In this document: in pieces, positions 1-8,400 of the stretch | Position numbering within the stretch: the first letter of the stretch is position 1 | How the letters are laid out: every line of letters begins with the position of its first letter | DNA from: JBAZCO01 sp041654915 | Lineage (GTDB): Bacteria; Bacillota; Clostridia; Christensenellales; DTU072 | NCBI GenBank assembly: GCA_041654915.1 | Contig: JBAZCO010000009.1 | Coordinates: forward strand, 1 to 30,408 | Direction: 5' to 3' | DNA: 30,408 nt | Made by a program: the position numbers and the translations under genes | Notes under the pieces: model-generated | What the model was told of the DNA's origin: nothing | Databases searched by the model: none | What the model saw: only the letters and a program-made list of their open reading frames with translations

Positions 1-1178
1 CGTGCAAAGCAAGGGCTAGCGGCGGCAACTCCGCTGTCGAAGTCCAACCAACCCTTACGGGGAGCGCCGCAAATAATCTTTGTCTTAACTGTGGCAGAAC
101 TTGCGATTGCCAACTCACATTCGCTTGTCGCATTGCCGTCCGAAGTGATTACAACAGCGGATATTCCCGCCGCATTAAATCGGTATTCAAAGTCATTTTT
201 TGCCAGAAGGTGGGTGGCAGGCACAGCAACCGCACCAATTTTATGCAGCGCAAGCACTGCCGTCCAAAATTGGTGATACCGCTTTAAAACAAGCATTACC
301 CTGTCGCCCTTCTTAATGCCCAAAGAGGTAAAGAAGTTGGCGCACTTGTCGCTCTGCTCCTTGATATCGCTAAAGGTGAATAATTTCTCCTCTTTTTCCG
401 CCGAAACCCATAGCATAGCCGTTTTATTGGGAGATTTTTTTGCAATCGCATCAACAACATCATAGGCAAAGTTAAAGTTGTCCTCGGGGTGAAAGTCAAG
501 GGAGAGCAGTCGCCCGTCCTCGTCTAATTTTGGCGTTACAAAGTTGCGGTAAAGAGCGTTTTGTTCCTTATAGGTATGTATGCCGCTTGTCACGGTGACG
601 GGGGCAGCCTCTTTGCCGCTCTTGATAACAAGTGACAAAAACTTGCAGTCGCCGCCCTCGGCAATCATACCGTGGGGGATTGCCGCATTGTAGTAAACAG
701 AGTCGCCTGCATTAAGCACGGTGATGTGGTCTTGAATGCGAAATTTTAAACTGCCCTCTATTACAATATTAAATTCTTGGTCGTTGTGGGTGGAGAGTGC
801 TATTGGTTGTTTATGCTCGTTTTCATCATAGCGTGCGGTGACAATGAACGGCTCGGCTGCCTTTTCCTTGAACAAAGAGGCAAGGTGCAAGTATTTAAAT
901 CCCTTTCTCCTCTCTAGCGGCATACCTTCGCCAGAGCGCACAATTTGAAATTCGGACAGCTTGGGTGTGCCGCCCGAAATCAACTCTACTATATCTACCG
1001 AATAGTACTTGCTAAGCTTTTGCAAAAAGCTAAATGTGAAGTCAAACTTGCCATCCTCGGCATCCTTGTACTGTTCAAGCGGAATATTTACCGTCTCGGC
1101 AAGCGCCTCTTGCGACAAGGAAAACACCTCACGGAGATATTTAATTCTCTCCGCAATTTTTAGCGCATCATTATACAT
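1..1178 (-). CDS. XRE-type HTH / cupin / AMP-dependent acyl-CoA synthetase fusion, cut by the window edge
   Basis: The frame is open from the ATG at 1178 to the window edge, giving the first 392 residues. A TAAGGAG ribosome site lies 5 bases upstream. Residues about 8-62 form a lambda-repressor-like HTH (IKYLREVFSLSQEALAE). Residues about 115-185 look like a small cupin (HNDQEF, then PHGMIAEGG). From about residue 226 the sequence matches the N-terminal part of medium-chain acyl-CoA or acetyl-CoA synthetases (LGIKKGDRVMLVLKRYHQFW, then ALHKIGAVAVPATH). The ATP-binding and catalytic motifs lie beyond the edge, so activity cannot be judged. In many Clostridia an HTH-cupin regulator and an AMP-binding enzyme are neighbouring genes; here one frame carries both, which suggests self-regulation by the enzyme's substrate or product (inference). 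I see no clear promoter in the 51-bp gap from the upstream amaP-like gene, so read-through is possible. Frame agreement between the HTH start and the synthetase part was checked. Confidence 0.85.
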   Translation of the reverse strand, partial: MYNDALKIAERIKYLREVFSLSQEALAETVNIPLEQYKDAEDGKFDFTFSFLQKLSKYYSVDIVELISGGTPKLSEFQIVRSGEGMPLERRKGFKYLHLASLFKEKAAEPFIVTARYDENEHKQPIALSTHNDQEFNIVIEGSLKFRIQDHITVLNAGDSVYYNAAIPHGMIAEGGDCKFLSLVIKSGKEAAPVTVTSGIHTYKEQNALYRNFVTPKLDEDGRLLSLDFHPEDNFNFAYDVVDAIAKKSPNKTAMLWVSAEKEEKLFTFSDIKEQSDKCANFFTSLGIKKGDRVMLVLKRYHQFWTAVLALHKIGAVAVPATHLLAKNDFEYRFNAAGISAVVITSDGNATSECELAIASSATVKTKIICGAPRKGWLDFDSGVAAASPCFA

Positions 1179-1202
1179 AACAGCTCCTTATGGTAAAAAC
1201 GA

Positions 1203-1217
1203 AAGGGTTACTCCCTT
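1203..1217 (-). terminator. Weak hairpin between the amaP-like gene and the HTH fusion gene
   Basis: On the minus strand AAGGG, a 5-base loop and CCCTT are followed by TCGTTTTT. The 5-bp stem is short, so it would be at best a partial terminator, letting some transcription continue into the HTH/synthetase gene. Confidence 0.25.
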
Positions 1218-1229
1218 AGGATATTATTT

Positions 1230-2225
1230 TTATTCGTCCTTTAGCGGGTCGATGATATTATCTACTACCTCGCTTGGAATTTCCGACACGATTTCCTCAA
1301 TATTCTCCTCGGCAAAGGGCTTTTTCTCGTCAGATTCGCCCTCGGCTTTGTCAAATTCCTCGCCCTCGGTTTCTACTTTAACCTCTATCTCCACATCATA
1401 TTCAGTATCGTCATCGGTGTCGTCATCGATGTCGTCATCGATGTCGTCGTCGTCTGCAACAACCTCATCCAGCATCTCGTCGTCAATTTCGTCGTCATCT
1501 GCAACAACCTCGTCCGACATTTCGTCGTCGGCTTTTTCTATCACAAGCTTTATTTCCACTTCGGTTTCGTCATCGCTGGTTTGGTCAGCCTCGCTTTTTG
1601 CATCCTCGGCCGCCTTTGACTCCTCGGCAAGCCGCCTTGCTTTTTCTGCCTTTTCTTGCTCCTGCTCTGCCTTAAACTCGGCGACAGCTTGGTCTATCTT
1701 GTCGGAGTCGGGTTGGAAGTTGTTCTTGACCTTTACCAACTTGAAGTCCACAGAACTAAAGACAAGCCCCAACACTTCCTCAAAAGTGTTTATCACAATA
1801 GCACGAAGTTTAAGCACAAGGCTTTCCACATCTTCGCTTACCACTTTGATGTCTATCCTTAGGCGCACATCGTTGTTTTCGTCAATAAAGAGGGATACTT
1901 TTTTCATTTTTGCGCCCTCTACTTGGCGGACAGCATTTTTTGCCGTGCGTTTTACCACACCGATTGATGCCTTGGTTGCGCTTGAGCGTGTCTTAAACAG
2001 CAATACGCTGTTAATTTTATCCGCATCGGAAAAGGCGGTCGCTATGTTTAGCACAGTGAGAATTGCAAATATGCCGGAAAAAATGATGATGAGAACATGT
2101 ACCAATTGATTGTTAAGATTCTCGGCATACTCGGGCTTGAACATCAAGACCAGCATTAAAATAACAAACAACAAACCTATAAAAGCTAGGGTTATTGTAA
2201 CAATTTTTTCTAAGATTTTTTTCAT
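1230..2225 (-). CDS. amaP: AmaP-like alkaline-shock membrane anchor protein with a long acidic tail
   Basis: This is a 331-residue protein. Two membrane segments (about residues 9-31 and 43-65) are followed by a soluble domain of about 70-185 that resembles the Asp23-related part of AmaP (KKVSLFIDENNDVRLRIDIK). In Bacillota, AmaP anchors the cell-envelope stress protein Asp23 at the membrane. AmaP is usually near 180 residues. Here a charged, probably coiled stretch (about 186-225) and then an Asp/Glu-rich tail to residue 331 are added. No Asp23 gene is visible in the window, although AmaP often sits beside one. The start is supported by a GGAGGG site and the gene has its own consensus promoter. 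The plus strand of the tail gives a long serine-rich open frame, which is an antisense artefact. The family call rests on architecture and modest similarity; another two-pass membrane protein is possible. Confidence 0.55.
   Translation of the reverse strand: MKKILEKIVTITLAFIGLLFVILMLVLMFKPEYAENLNNQLVHVLIIIFSGIFAILTVLNIATAFSDADKINSVLLFKTRSSATKASIGVVKRTAKNAVRQVEGAKMKKVSLFIDENNDVRLRIDIKVVSEDVESLVLKLRAIVINTFEEVLGLVFSSVDFKLVKVKNNFQPDSDKIDQAVAEFKAEQEQEKAEKARRLAEESKAAEDAKSEADQTSDDETEVEIKLVIEKADDEMSDEVVADDDEIDDEMLDEVVADDDDIDDDIDDDTDDDTEYDVEIEVKVETEGEEFDKAEGESDEKKPFAEENIEEIVSEIPSEVVDNIIDPLKDE
1437..1526 (-). repeat. Two 45-bp tandem units inside the acidic tail
   Basis: Two consecutive 15-residue units, DEMSDEVVADDDEID and DEMLDEVVADDDDID, are encoded with a 45-bp period. 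They are followed by a run of GAT/GAC codons encoding further Asp-rich sequence. The near-simple trinucleotide character makes length change by slippage or unequal exchange likely. Confidence 0.8.
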
Positions 2226-2260
2226 TTTGCCCTCCGGCGATATTTTTTTATCTTTAATTT

Positions 2261-2289
2261 AGTATATCATTATTTGCCAAAAACTTCAA
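2261..2289 (-). promoter_or_regulatory. Sigma-A-type promoter of the amaP-like gene
   Basis: On the minus strand TTGAAG (2284-2289) and TATACT (2261-2266) are separated by 17 bases, about 35 bases upstream of the start codon and just after the strong ribosome site of the gene is accounted for. This suggests the amaP-like gene is transcribed independently of alaS. Confidence 0.7.
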
Positions 2290-2320
2290 TAAAAAGTTTG
2301 TTTGATAGGCTTTTGTCTTT

Positions 2321-4096
2321 TTAGCCCTCTAACACACCCCTTATTCTACGCACGCCACTACTGCTAGATTGCTCTTTGGTTATCTTGAACCCTTTTAGGT
2401 CGGCAGTGTTTGCCGCATGCGGTCCGCCGCAAATCTCCTTGGAAACACCATTAACCGTATATACTTTTACGATTTCTTGGTATTTATCGTCAAAGACACC
2501 AACAGCGCCCTGCCTCTTTGCCTCCTCGGCGCTCATCTCCTCGCAAACCACGGGTATTGCTCTTTTAATAGCAGCGTTTACCTCGCTCTCCACCGCCTTT
2601 TTCTCCTCCTCTGTAAGCGGACGGGAAAAGTTGAAGTCAAACCTTAGCCGCTCGGCAGTAATATTACTTCCCCTTTGCTCTATGCTGTCGTCCCCTAGCA
2701 CTTTTTTGAGTGCTGCAAGCAATAGGTGGGTTGCCGTATGCAGTTTTGCCGTAGCCTCGCCCGTGTCGGCAAGCCCGCCCTTAAATTTTTGCACAGCTCC
2801 CGCTTGCGATTTTTGTTGATGCTCTTTGTAGCAAGCCTCGTATCCTTCCGCATCTACGCTTATGCCGTCGTCAGCGGCAAGCTCTACCGTGATTTCTATG
2901 GGAAAGCCGTATGTGTCGTACAACTTGAATGCCGCCTTGCCGCTTATGCGGTTGTTTTGAATGTATTTTTTTAGTTTTTCGTATTCCCGCAAGCCTTGCT
3001 GCAAGGTTTTTTCAAACTTTTCCACTTCCCGTGAAAGTTCTTCTAGCACTTTATCCGCATTTTGTTCAAGCTCTCTATATATATCCTTATATATATTAAT
3101 GTAAATCTCTGCCGCACGGGTGAGAATGTCGGATGGAAGATTGAGTTTTCTTGCATAGCGGAGCGCTCTGCGAATCAAACGGCGAAGCACATAGCCTTGG
3201 TCTACATTAGACGGGGTAATGCCCTTGGGGTCGCCTATCATAAAGGTTGCCGTGCGTATGTGGTCGGCAATAATGCGAATGCCCTTTTCCTGCTCCTCCG
3301 CCTCGCCGCTAACTTCACTATTTAACAGCTCTATTACAGGACGGAAAGAGTCCGTTTGGTACACGGTATCATACCCGCCTAGCATTGCAACAGTTCTCTC
3401 TAGCCCCATACCCGTATCCACATTTTTTTGCTTGAGAGGCACAAAACTGCCGTCCTCTTGTTTGTTATATTCCATAAAGACATTGTTCCAAATCTCCACA
3501 TACTTGCCGCACGAACAAGCGGGGGAACAGCTTGGCGAACAATCATCCACATTGCGCACAATAAAAATTTCTGTGTCTGGACCGCAAGGACCGGTTAGCC
3601 CCGCAGGTCCCCACCAATTGTTTTCCTTGGGAAGGTAAAAAATTCTCTCGCTCGGGATACCCAAAGACTGCCACACATTGGCAGAATACTCATCTCTTGG
3701 TGCGTCCTCGTCGCCTGCGAATACCGAAATAGCTATTATTTTGGAATCTATTTTGAGTATATCGGTTAAAAACTCGTAGCTCCACGATATACTCTCTTTT
3801 TTAAAGTAATCACCCAGCGACCAATTGCCCAGCATTTCAAAAAAAGTTAAATGAGTGGCATCTCCCACTTCGTCAATATCCCCTGTGCGTACACACTTTT
3901 GCACATTGGCAAGCCTAGTGCCTGCGGGGTGCTTAGCGCCCATTAAGTACGGCACAAGCGGGTGCATACCTGCGGTAGTAAATAACACCGTGGGGTCATT
4001 GTCGGGAATAAGTGATGCCGACGATATAATTGCGTGTTTCCTCTCTTTAAAAAAGTTGAGGTACGCCTCTCTTAAATTGTTTGCTGTGTATTTCAT
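2321..4096 (-). CDS. alaS: Alanine--tRNA ligase, short form lacking the C-terminal domain
   Basis: The enzyme charges tRNA-Ala with alanine. The class II core is intact: a motif 2 region (TRLANVQKCVRTGDIDEVG, HLTFFEMLGNWSLGDYF) and motif 3 (DTGMGLERTVAMLGG). The editing domain keeps its metal ligands: H453 and H457 (HTATH), C556 and H560 (CGGPH). The protein stops about 30 residues later at 591 residues, while most bacterial AlaRS have about 850-900, so the DHHA1/C-Ala region that helps tRNA binding and oligomerisation is missing. A four-cysteine cluster (C186, C190, C194, C196 in CSPSCSPACSC) follows the GPCGPDTEIF motif and could bind zinc (inference). The gene starts 9 bases after the apgM stop, with its ribosome site (AGAGG) over the end of that gene, so the two form an operon. 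No frameshift explains the short length: the C-terminal VRRIRGVLEG is the normal end of the editing domain. Confidence 0.95.
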   Translation of the reverse strand: MKYTANNLREAYLNFFKERKHAIISSASLIPDNDPTVLFTTAGMHPLVPYLMGAKHPAGTRLANVQKCVRTGDIDEVGDATHLTFFEMLGNWSLGDYFKKESISWSYEFLTDILKIDSKIIAISVFAGDEDAPRDEYSANVWQSLGIPSERIFYLPKENNWWGPAGLTGPCGPDTEIFIVRNVDDCSPSCSPACSCGKYVEIWNNVFMEYNKQEDGSFVPLKQKNVDTGMGLERTVAMLGGYDTVYQTDSFRPVIELLNSEVSGEAEEQEKGIRIIADHIRTATFMIGDPKGITPSNVDQGYVLRRLIRRALRYARKLNLPSDILTRAAEIYINIYKDIYRELEQNADKVLEELSREVEKFEKTLQQGLREYEKLKKYIQNNRISGKAAFKLYDTYGFPIEITVELAADDGISVDAEGYEACYKEHQQKSQAGAVQKFKGGLADTGEATAKLHTATHLLLAALKKVLGDDSIEQRGSNITAERLRFDFNFSRPLTEEEKKAVESEVNAAIKRAIPVVCEEMSAEEAKRQGAVGVFDDKYQEIVKVYTVNGVSKEICGGPHAANTADLKGFKITKEQSSSSGVRRIRGVLEG

Positions 4097-4105
4097 ATTT
4101 TGCCT

Positions 4106-5302
4106 CTAAGTATTTGTTTTCCTGTTGTTTGTTTGTAGCATTTCTTTAATCAAGCTTTCGCCGCTATCCAAAAACTTGCCCCTTTGGGCATCTATTTCGT
4201 TATATTGGATGCCCAAATCAAGGTGTTCTTGGCTGCGGTAAATTAAATACGGCACAGGTTCTCTGCCGTGCGTCTGTGTTGTGAGCGGGGTGCTGTGGTC
4301 GGGTAGTACGCTAAGGACAAACGGGCAGTCCTCTTTCTCAAGATAGTCTAAGACTAGCCCCAATGTTTTGTCCACAAGTTCTATTGCCCTAATTTTCCCC
4401 TCTAAATCTCCTTGGTGTGAACATTCGTCGGGCGCTTCTATGTGGAGATACACATAATTCTTGCCAGACTTTAGCGCATCAATAACCGCACTTGCCTTGC
4501 CTTTGTAATTAGTTTGCAGCGTACCTGTTGCGCCCTCTATGTCGGGGGCGTCCATTCCTGCGCCTTTGGCAATGCCCTTTAACAAGTCCACGGCAGATAT
4601 CACACAGCCGTTTAGCCCGTAGGTCTTAAAGAAATCATCTAGATTGGGCTTTTTTCCCGCTCCCCAAAGCCAAATGTGGGTGGCGGGGTTTTCCCCTCTT
4701 GCTATGCGCTCAAGGTTTATCGGGTGGTTTTTTAAAATCTTGCCCGACTGCAAAATTAACTCGGACAACTCTCCCTCAGGCAAATAGCCGATAGCGTCTT
4801 TGCCCGTGATATCGTGTGGCGGGGTTAGAGCGGGGAGGTTGCCGCCGTTTTTTATTATCAAGCAATGGCGATAGCTTACCCCCGCATAAAAGACATACTT
4901 CTCACTCCCAAGCCGTGCGTTAATAGCAGATATAAGTTCTGCCGCCTCTCCGCTAGAGATTTCCCCTGCGCTGTAATCTTGCATTTTTCCGTCATCGGAC
5001 AGCGTGACAAGGTTGCATCTCACCGCTATATCACTTGGCGACATATCTATGCCCATACTTAGCGCCTCTAACGGACTTCTGCCCGTGTAGTACTTTTCTG
5101 GCGGATAACCTATTACCGATAGGTTGGCAACATCACTGCCGGGGGGCAGCGTCTTAGGCACGGTGGATATAAGCCCCACCGACCCGAGCTTTGCAAGCTT
5201 GTCTATGTTGGGCTTTTTGCTTACCATTAAAGGTGTTTTCCCGTGCAGTTCTTTTATTGGGCGGTCTGCCATTCCGTCGCCTAAAATGACAATGTATTTC
5301 AT
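4106..5302 (-). CDS. apgM: Cofactor-independent phosphoglycerate mutase, archaeal-type (apgM family), or the related proposed homoserine kinase
   Basis: This 398-residue member of the alkaline phosphatase superfamily starts with GDGMADRP, where D9 is a metal ligand. It continues with PGSDVANLSVIGY, in which S56 is the likely nucleophile. Further metal-ligand segments are HIEAPDECSHQGD (near 287) and LPDHSTPLTTQTHGRE (near 334). The family includes archaeal-type phosphoglycerate mutases, which interconvert 3- and 2-phosphoglycerate without 2,3-bisphosphoglycerate. A closely related bacterial group is annotated as a proposed homoserine kinase because it occurs in threonine-synthesising genomes that lack ThrB. 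Sequence alone does not decide between these, and no threonine genes are nearby. The start has an AAAGGT site at good spacing. The gene is first in an operon with alaS. Confidence 0.85.
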   Translation of the reverse strand: MKYIVILGDGMADRPIKELHGKTPLMVSKKPNIDKLAKLGSVGLISTVPKTLPPGSDVANLSVIGYPPEKYYTGRSPLEALSMGIDMSPSDIAVRCNLVTLSDDGKMQDYSAGEISSGEAAELISAINARLGSEKYVFYAGVSYRHCLIIKNGGNLPALTPPHDITGKDAIGYLPEGELSELILQSGKILKNHPINLERIARGENPATHIWLWGAGKKPNLDDFFKTYGLNGCVISAVDLLKGIAKGAGMDAPDIEGATGTLQTNYKGKASAVIDALKSGKNYVYLHIEAPDECSHQGDLEGKIRAIELVDKTLGLVLDYLEKEDCPFVLSVLPDHSTPLTTQTHGREPVPYLIYRSQEHLDLGIQYNEIDAQRGKFLDSGESLIKEMLQTNNRKTNT

Positions 5303-5331
5303 TGTTTATTACCTTTATTAGTTTATTATAT

Positions 5332-5360
5332 ATTATAGTGGCAAAAGAACGCAAGTAAAA
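5332..5360 (-). promoter_or_regulatory. Promoter of the apgM-alaS operon
   Basis: On the minus strand TTTTAC (5355-5360) and TATAAT (5332-5337) are 17 bases apart, and a second TATAAT lies at 5325-5330 (TTGCGT-18-TATAAT gives an alternative pairing). The -35 region overlaps the U-tract of the preceding terminator. Confidence 0.6.
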
Positions 5361-5389
5361 TACCGCCCGCTTTTACTGCGGACGGTATT
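5359..5389 (-). terminator. Intrinsic terminator of the giant surface-protein gene
   Basis: On the minus strand AATACCGTCCGC (5378-5389) and GCGGGCGGTATT (5359-5370) form a 12-bp stem with one G-U pair and a 7-base loop, followed by a short T run. It begins 35 bases after the giant gene's stop. The plus-strand side is also T-rich. Confidence 0.85.
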
Positions 5390-5423
5390 TGTTTGTGTTT
5401 TGTGCAATTGGTTTGGCAAAAGC

Positions 5424-8400
5424 CTATACCTTTACCCTTCTTAGCCTTGCTATTATTAACGCTACCCCTATTGCCACAACAAACAGACCTGCGCCGCCGT
5501 ATAATAGATACTTCATCATATCGGAATTATCTTTTTTGATTTCGATAGTCGTTGTGTAGGTGTTTGGCGCATAATGCTCGTTACCCTCGTAGCTTACCAT
5601 TACGATATAGCGTCCTGCCGCAACGGGGAAGGTGGTATGCTCAACACCGTTGGAGTCGATATATACAATGCGGGGTGTGCCTAGGTCGGTATCGTTCAAG
5701 CCGTAAACCTTGATATCGGGAATAGTGATATCTGTTTCACGCTGAACCATAATGCCGTTAACCTCTATGGTTGCCTTTGCCCTTTGCACATTGAGGGTGA
5801 TTGTACCCGTTTCGGTTTCATAATTGACAGTGTCGTTGGGGGTGAACACCCAATGATAGTTGTGCACTCCCGCTTGCAAGTTTTGGCTGCCTAAAAAGCT
5901 CACCGTGCCGTACTCGTCTTGGTTGCTGTATAGGGCGGGCATTGGGTCGCCGTAATATAGAATTCCGCTTGGTTGCCTTACCTGAACATTATATTTGCCC
6001 GTGATTATTTTGAGCGTTGCTTGCAAGGTGACATCTTCGTAGTTTGGCTTGGTAATTTGGGCTGTAACGGTATAAGTGCCACACTCGATGTAGGATATTG
6101 GTGCGTTGTAATTCACAATTGCGCCAGAGGATACATATGCCTTTAGCTCGTGCGGTTTGCCGTTGTAGCGAACTTCGTAGCTGTTAAACACATTGTCCGT
6201 CATAACCGCCTTGGCTATCGTGTAGGTTGCAGATTTTTCGGAGGGCAGGGAGTAATTTACAGCATTTATGCTTGCCGTTGCAACAAAACTGCCCACATTG
6301 AGGTTGTCACCTGTGTACAGGGTGTAAACATCAAGAATATCTCCCCTAATAATATCGCCTGCGTTAGCGGTTATCTTGGGCCACTTTTCCGTGCCGTCGT
6401 ACACATAGTTTTCGTTGGGGATATTTAGGGTGATTTCTTTGGGAAGAGTGCGGTACACAATGCCCTCGGTAAATTGGATATTGTAGTTCTTGCCTGCCGA
6501 AAGAGTGCCTTGGGTGATTAGGTATGTTCCCGCATTTCTCTCTATGCCAGCATCCAAAGTACCTGTCCATTCGTTGCCTTGTATTAGGCGCTCCCTATTG
6601 AACTGTATGGTACTGCCGATTATCATCTGCCCGTTATAAACTTTTTCTTGCCTTGCGACGGGGGTGACAACTATTAATTTGGGTTGAATAATTATCGCTT
6701 GCGCAAACTCCGCCGTTGCGCTTGTATAGTTGTCCGACAACGCTTCGTAGTACCTTACTCTAACCGAATATTCGCCCGCTGCATGGGGGGTGGAGTTTGT
6801 CCAATACCCGCCGCCTGCGTCGTACTCGTATAGCCATTGTCCTCTTGGTGCGCCGTGTTCGTCATTTACAATATATTCGTTGCCCGCCGCTGTTACAGGT
6901 TGCCCGTCATACTCTTTAACAATCGGCATAAAGCCAATAATAGGTCGCACATTGCGTATAGTATGCACATTGTGGTAAATATTTTCGTGGTCGGAATAGT
7001 TGGCGGTAAGCGCAGCTGTGAATATCACCTTTACGCTGTAAGTGCCGCTCTTGTAGGGGGCATCTTCTGTCCACTCGTCGTCAATAAGATACAGATATGA
7101 TATCACACCTTCGGGGGTTTGGGTATCCGTACCACGAGGTACAGCGATTGCGCCCTGCGCCTCAACAGGCTCGCCTGTATAGTCGTATCTCTCTTGCGGG
7201 AAGAGCAGGTCGGGAGTAATTTTTCTTATGCGTACGATTTCTGTAAAGACGACTACCGTATCCGCATAGTTGTCCATACCGCCAGACTGATAGCTAACTT
7301 CGCCCGAGTATGCACCAGCATTCCTTAGTCCCGCTTGTGTCCATTGCTCGTCGACAAAATAGCGGAAAGACAGTCTGCCCGTTGGGGATGAGCCGCCCTC
7401 TATGCCAGACACAGATGCAAGAGTGGGCGCATGCACGCTGCCGTTGAAGTCTTGAGTAAAGTATATGGGTGTAATAATGGGAGCAGCCTTGGTGATAACC
7501 AATGCGCCTGCAAAGGTTTTTGCAACCGAGGCATAGTTATCGCTTGCGTTGGTGGTATAGACCACCCTAACATTGTATTCTCCCGCATTTATAAAGGGTT
7601 GTGAGGTATACATACCTGCGCCGCCCGCTTGATACTCATAGTGGAAAGTTCCCCTTGGATTACTGCCGCCCGCTATGCCCGAGTAGCCTATTGCGCCCGC
7701 CTCTTGGGGGTTGCCGTTATAGGTCGCAATCTTGTGAGAAAGTTCGATTAAATCAAATATGCTTGCCTTGGTAATTACCACCCCGCCATCAAACTCTTTT
7801 TGGGTGCTAAGGTAGTTTTCATCGGGATAGGCGGTATATTCTATCCGCACGGGATAGCTGCCTGCATCAATGGGGGCATAATCTCTCCATTCGCCGCCGA
7901 TAAAGTATAGGTAAGTTAATCTTCCGCTTTCGGACGGCAACAAGGATGCCTTAACTCCCGTTACAACGGCGGCATTGGCCGCTACGCTGTCGGCAGATAT
8001 ACCGTCGGCGGAACTATATACTTCTGTTCTTGTTTGCAGGTTAATCGTGGCATATATTTTGTTTATGGTGATATAGTTTTCAAAGTCGGCGCTTGTCTCT
8101 TTGTAGTTATCGTCCTCGGCGGGTTGATAAACCACTCTGACCGAATAGACTCCCACATTTACGGGAACATCGTCGGAATAGGAGATGCCGTCCGTAGAGA
8201 ACAGATACCTTGCTGTACCTGCGGGTGCTGTACCCGTGGTGATGCCCGTTGCGTAAGAGGAAATCTCTATTTCATCGCCCGTATAGTCAAACTCGAATGT
8301 ATCCATACCCAGCGTGGGGGTAATTGGGCTGATATATAGGTTGCCCGGGAATTCCTTAACTGTGGTCGCATAGTTATCTGTTGTGTGTGCGGTGTAGGTT

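Noticed and set aside
1009..2109. Plus-strand frame of 366 codons rich in serine
   Set aside because: It lies antisense to the amaP-like gene; the serine runs are just the complement of its GAT/GAC-rich acidic tail, and it has no ribosome site.
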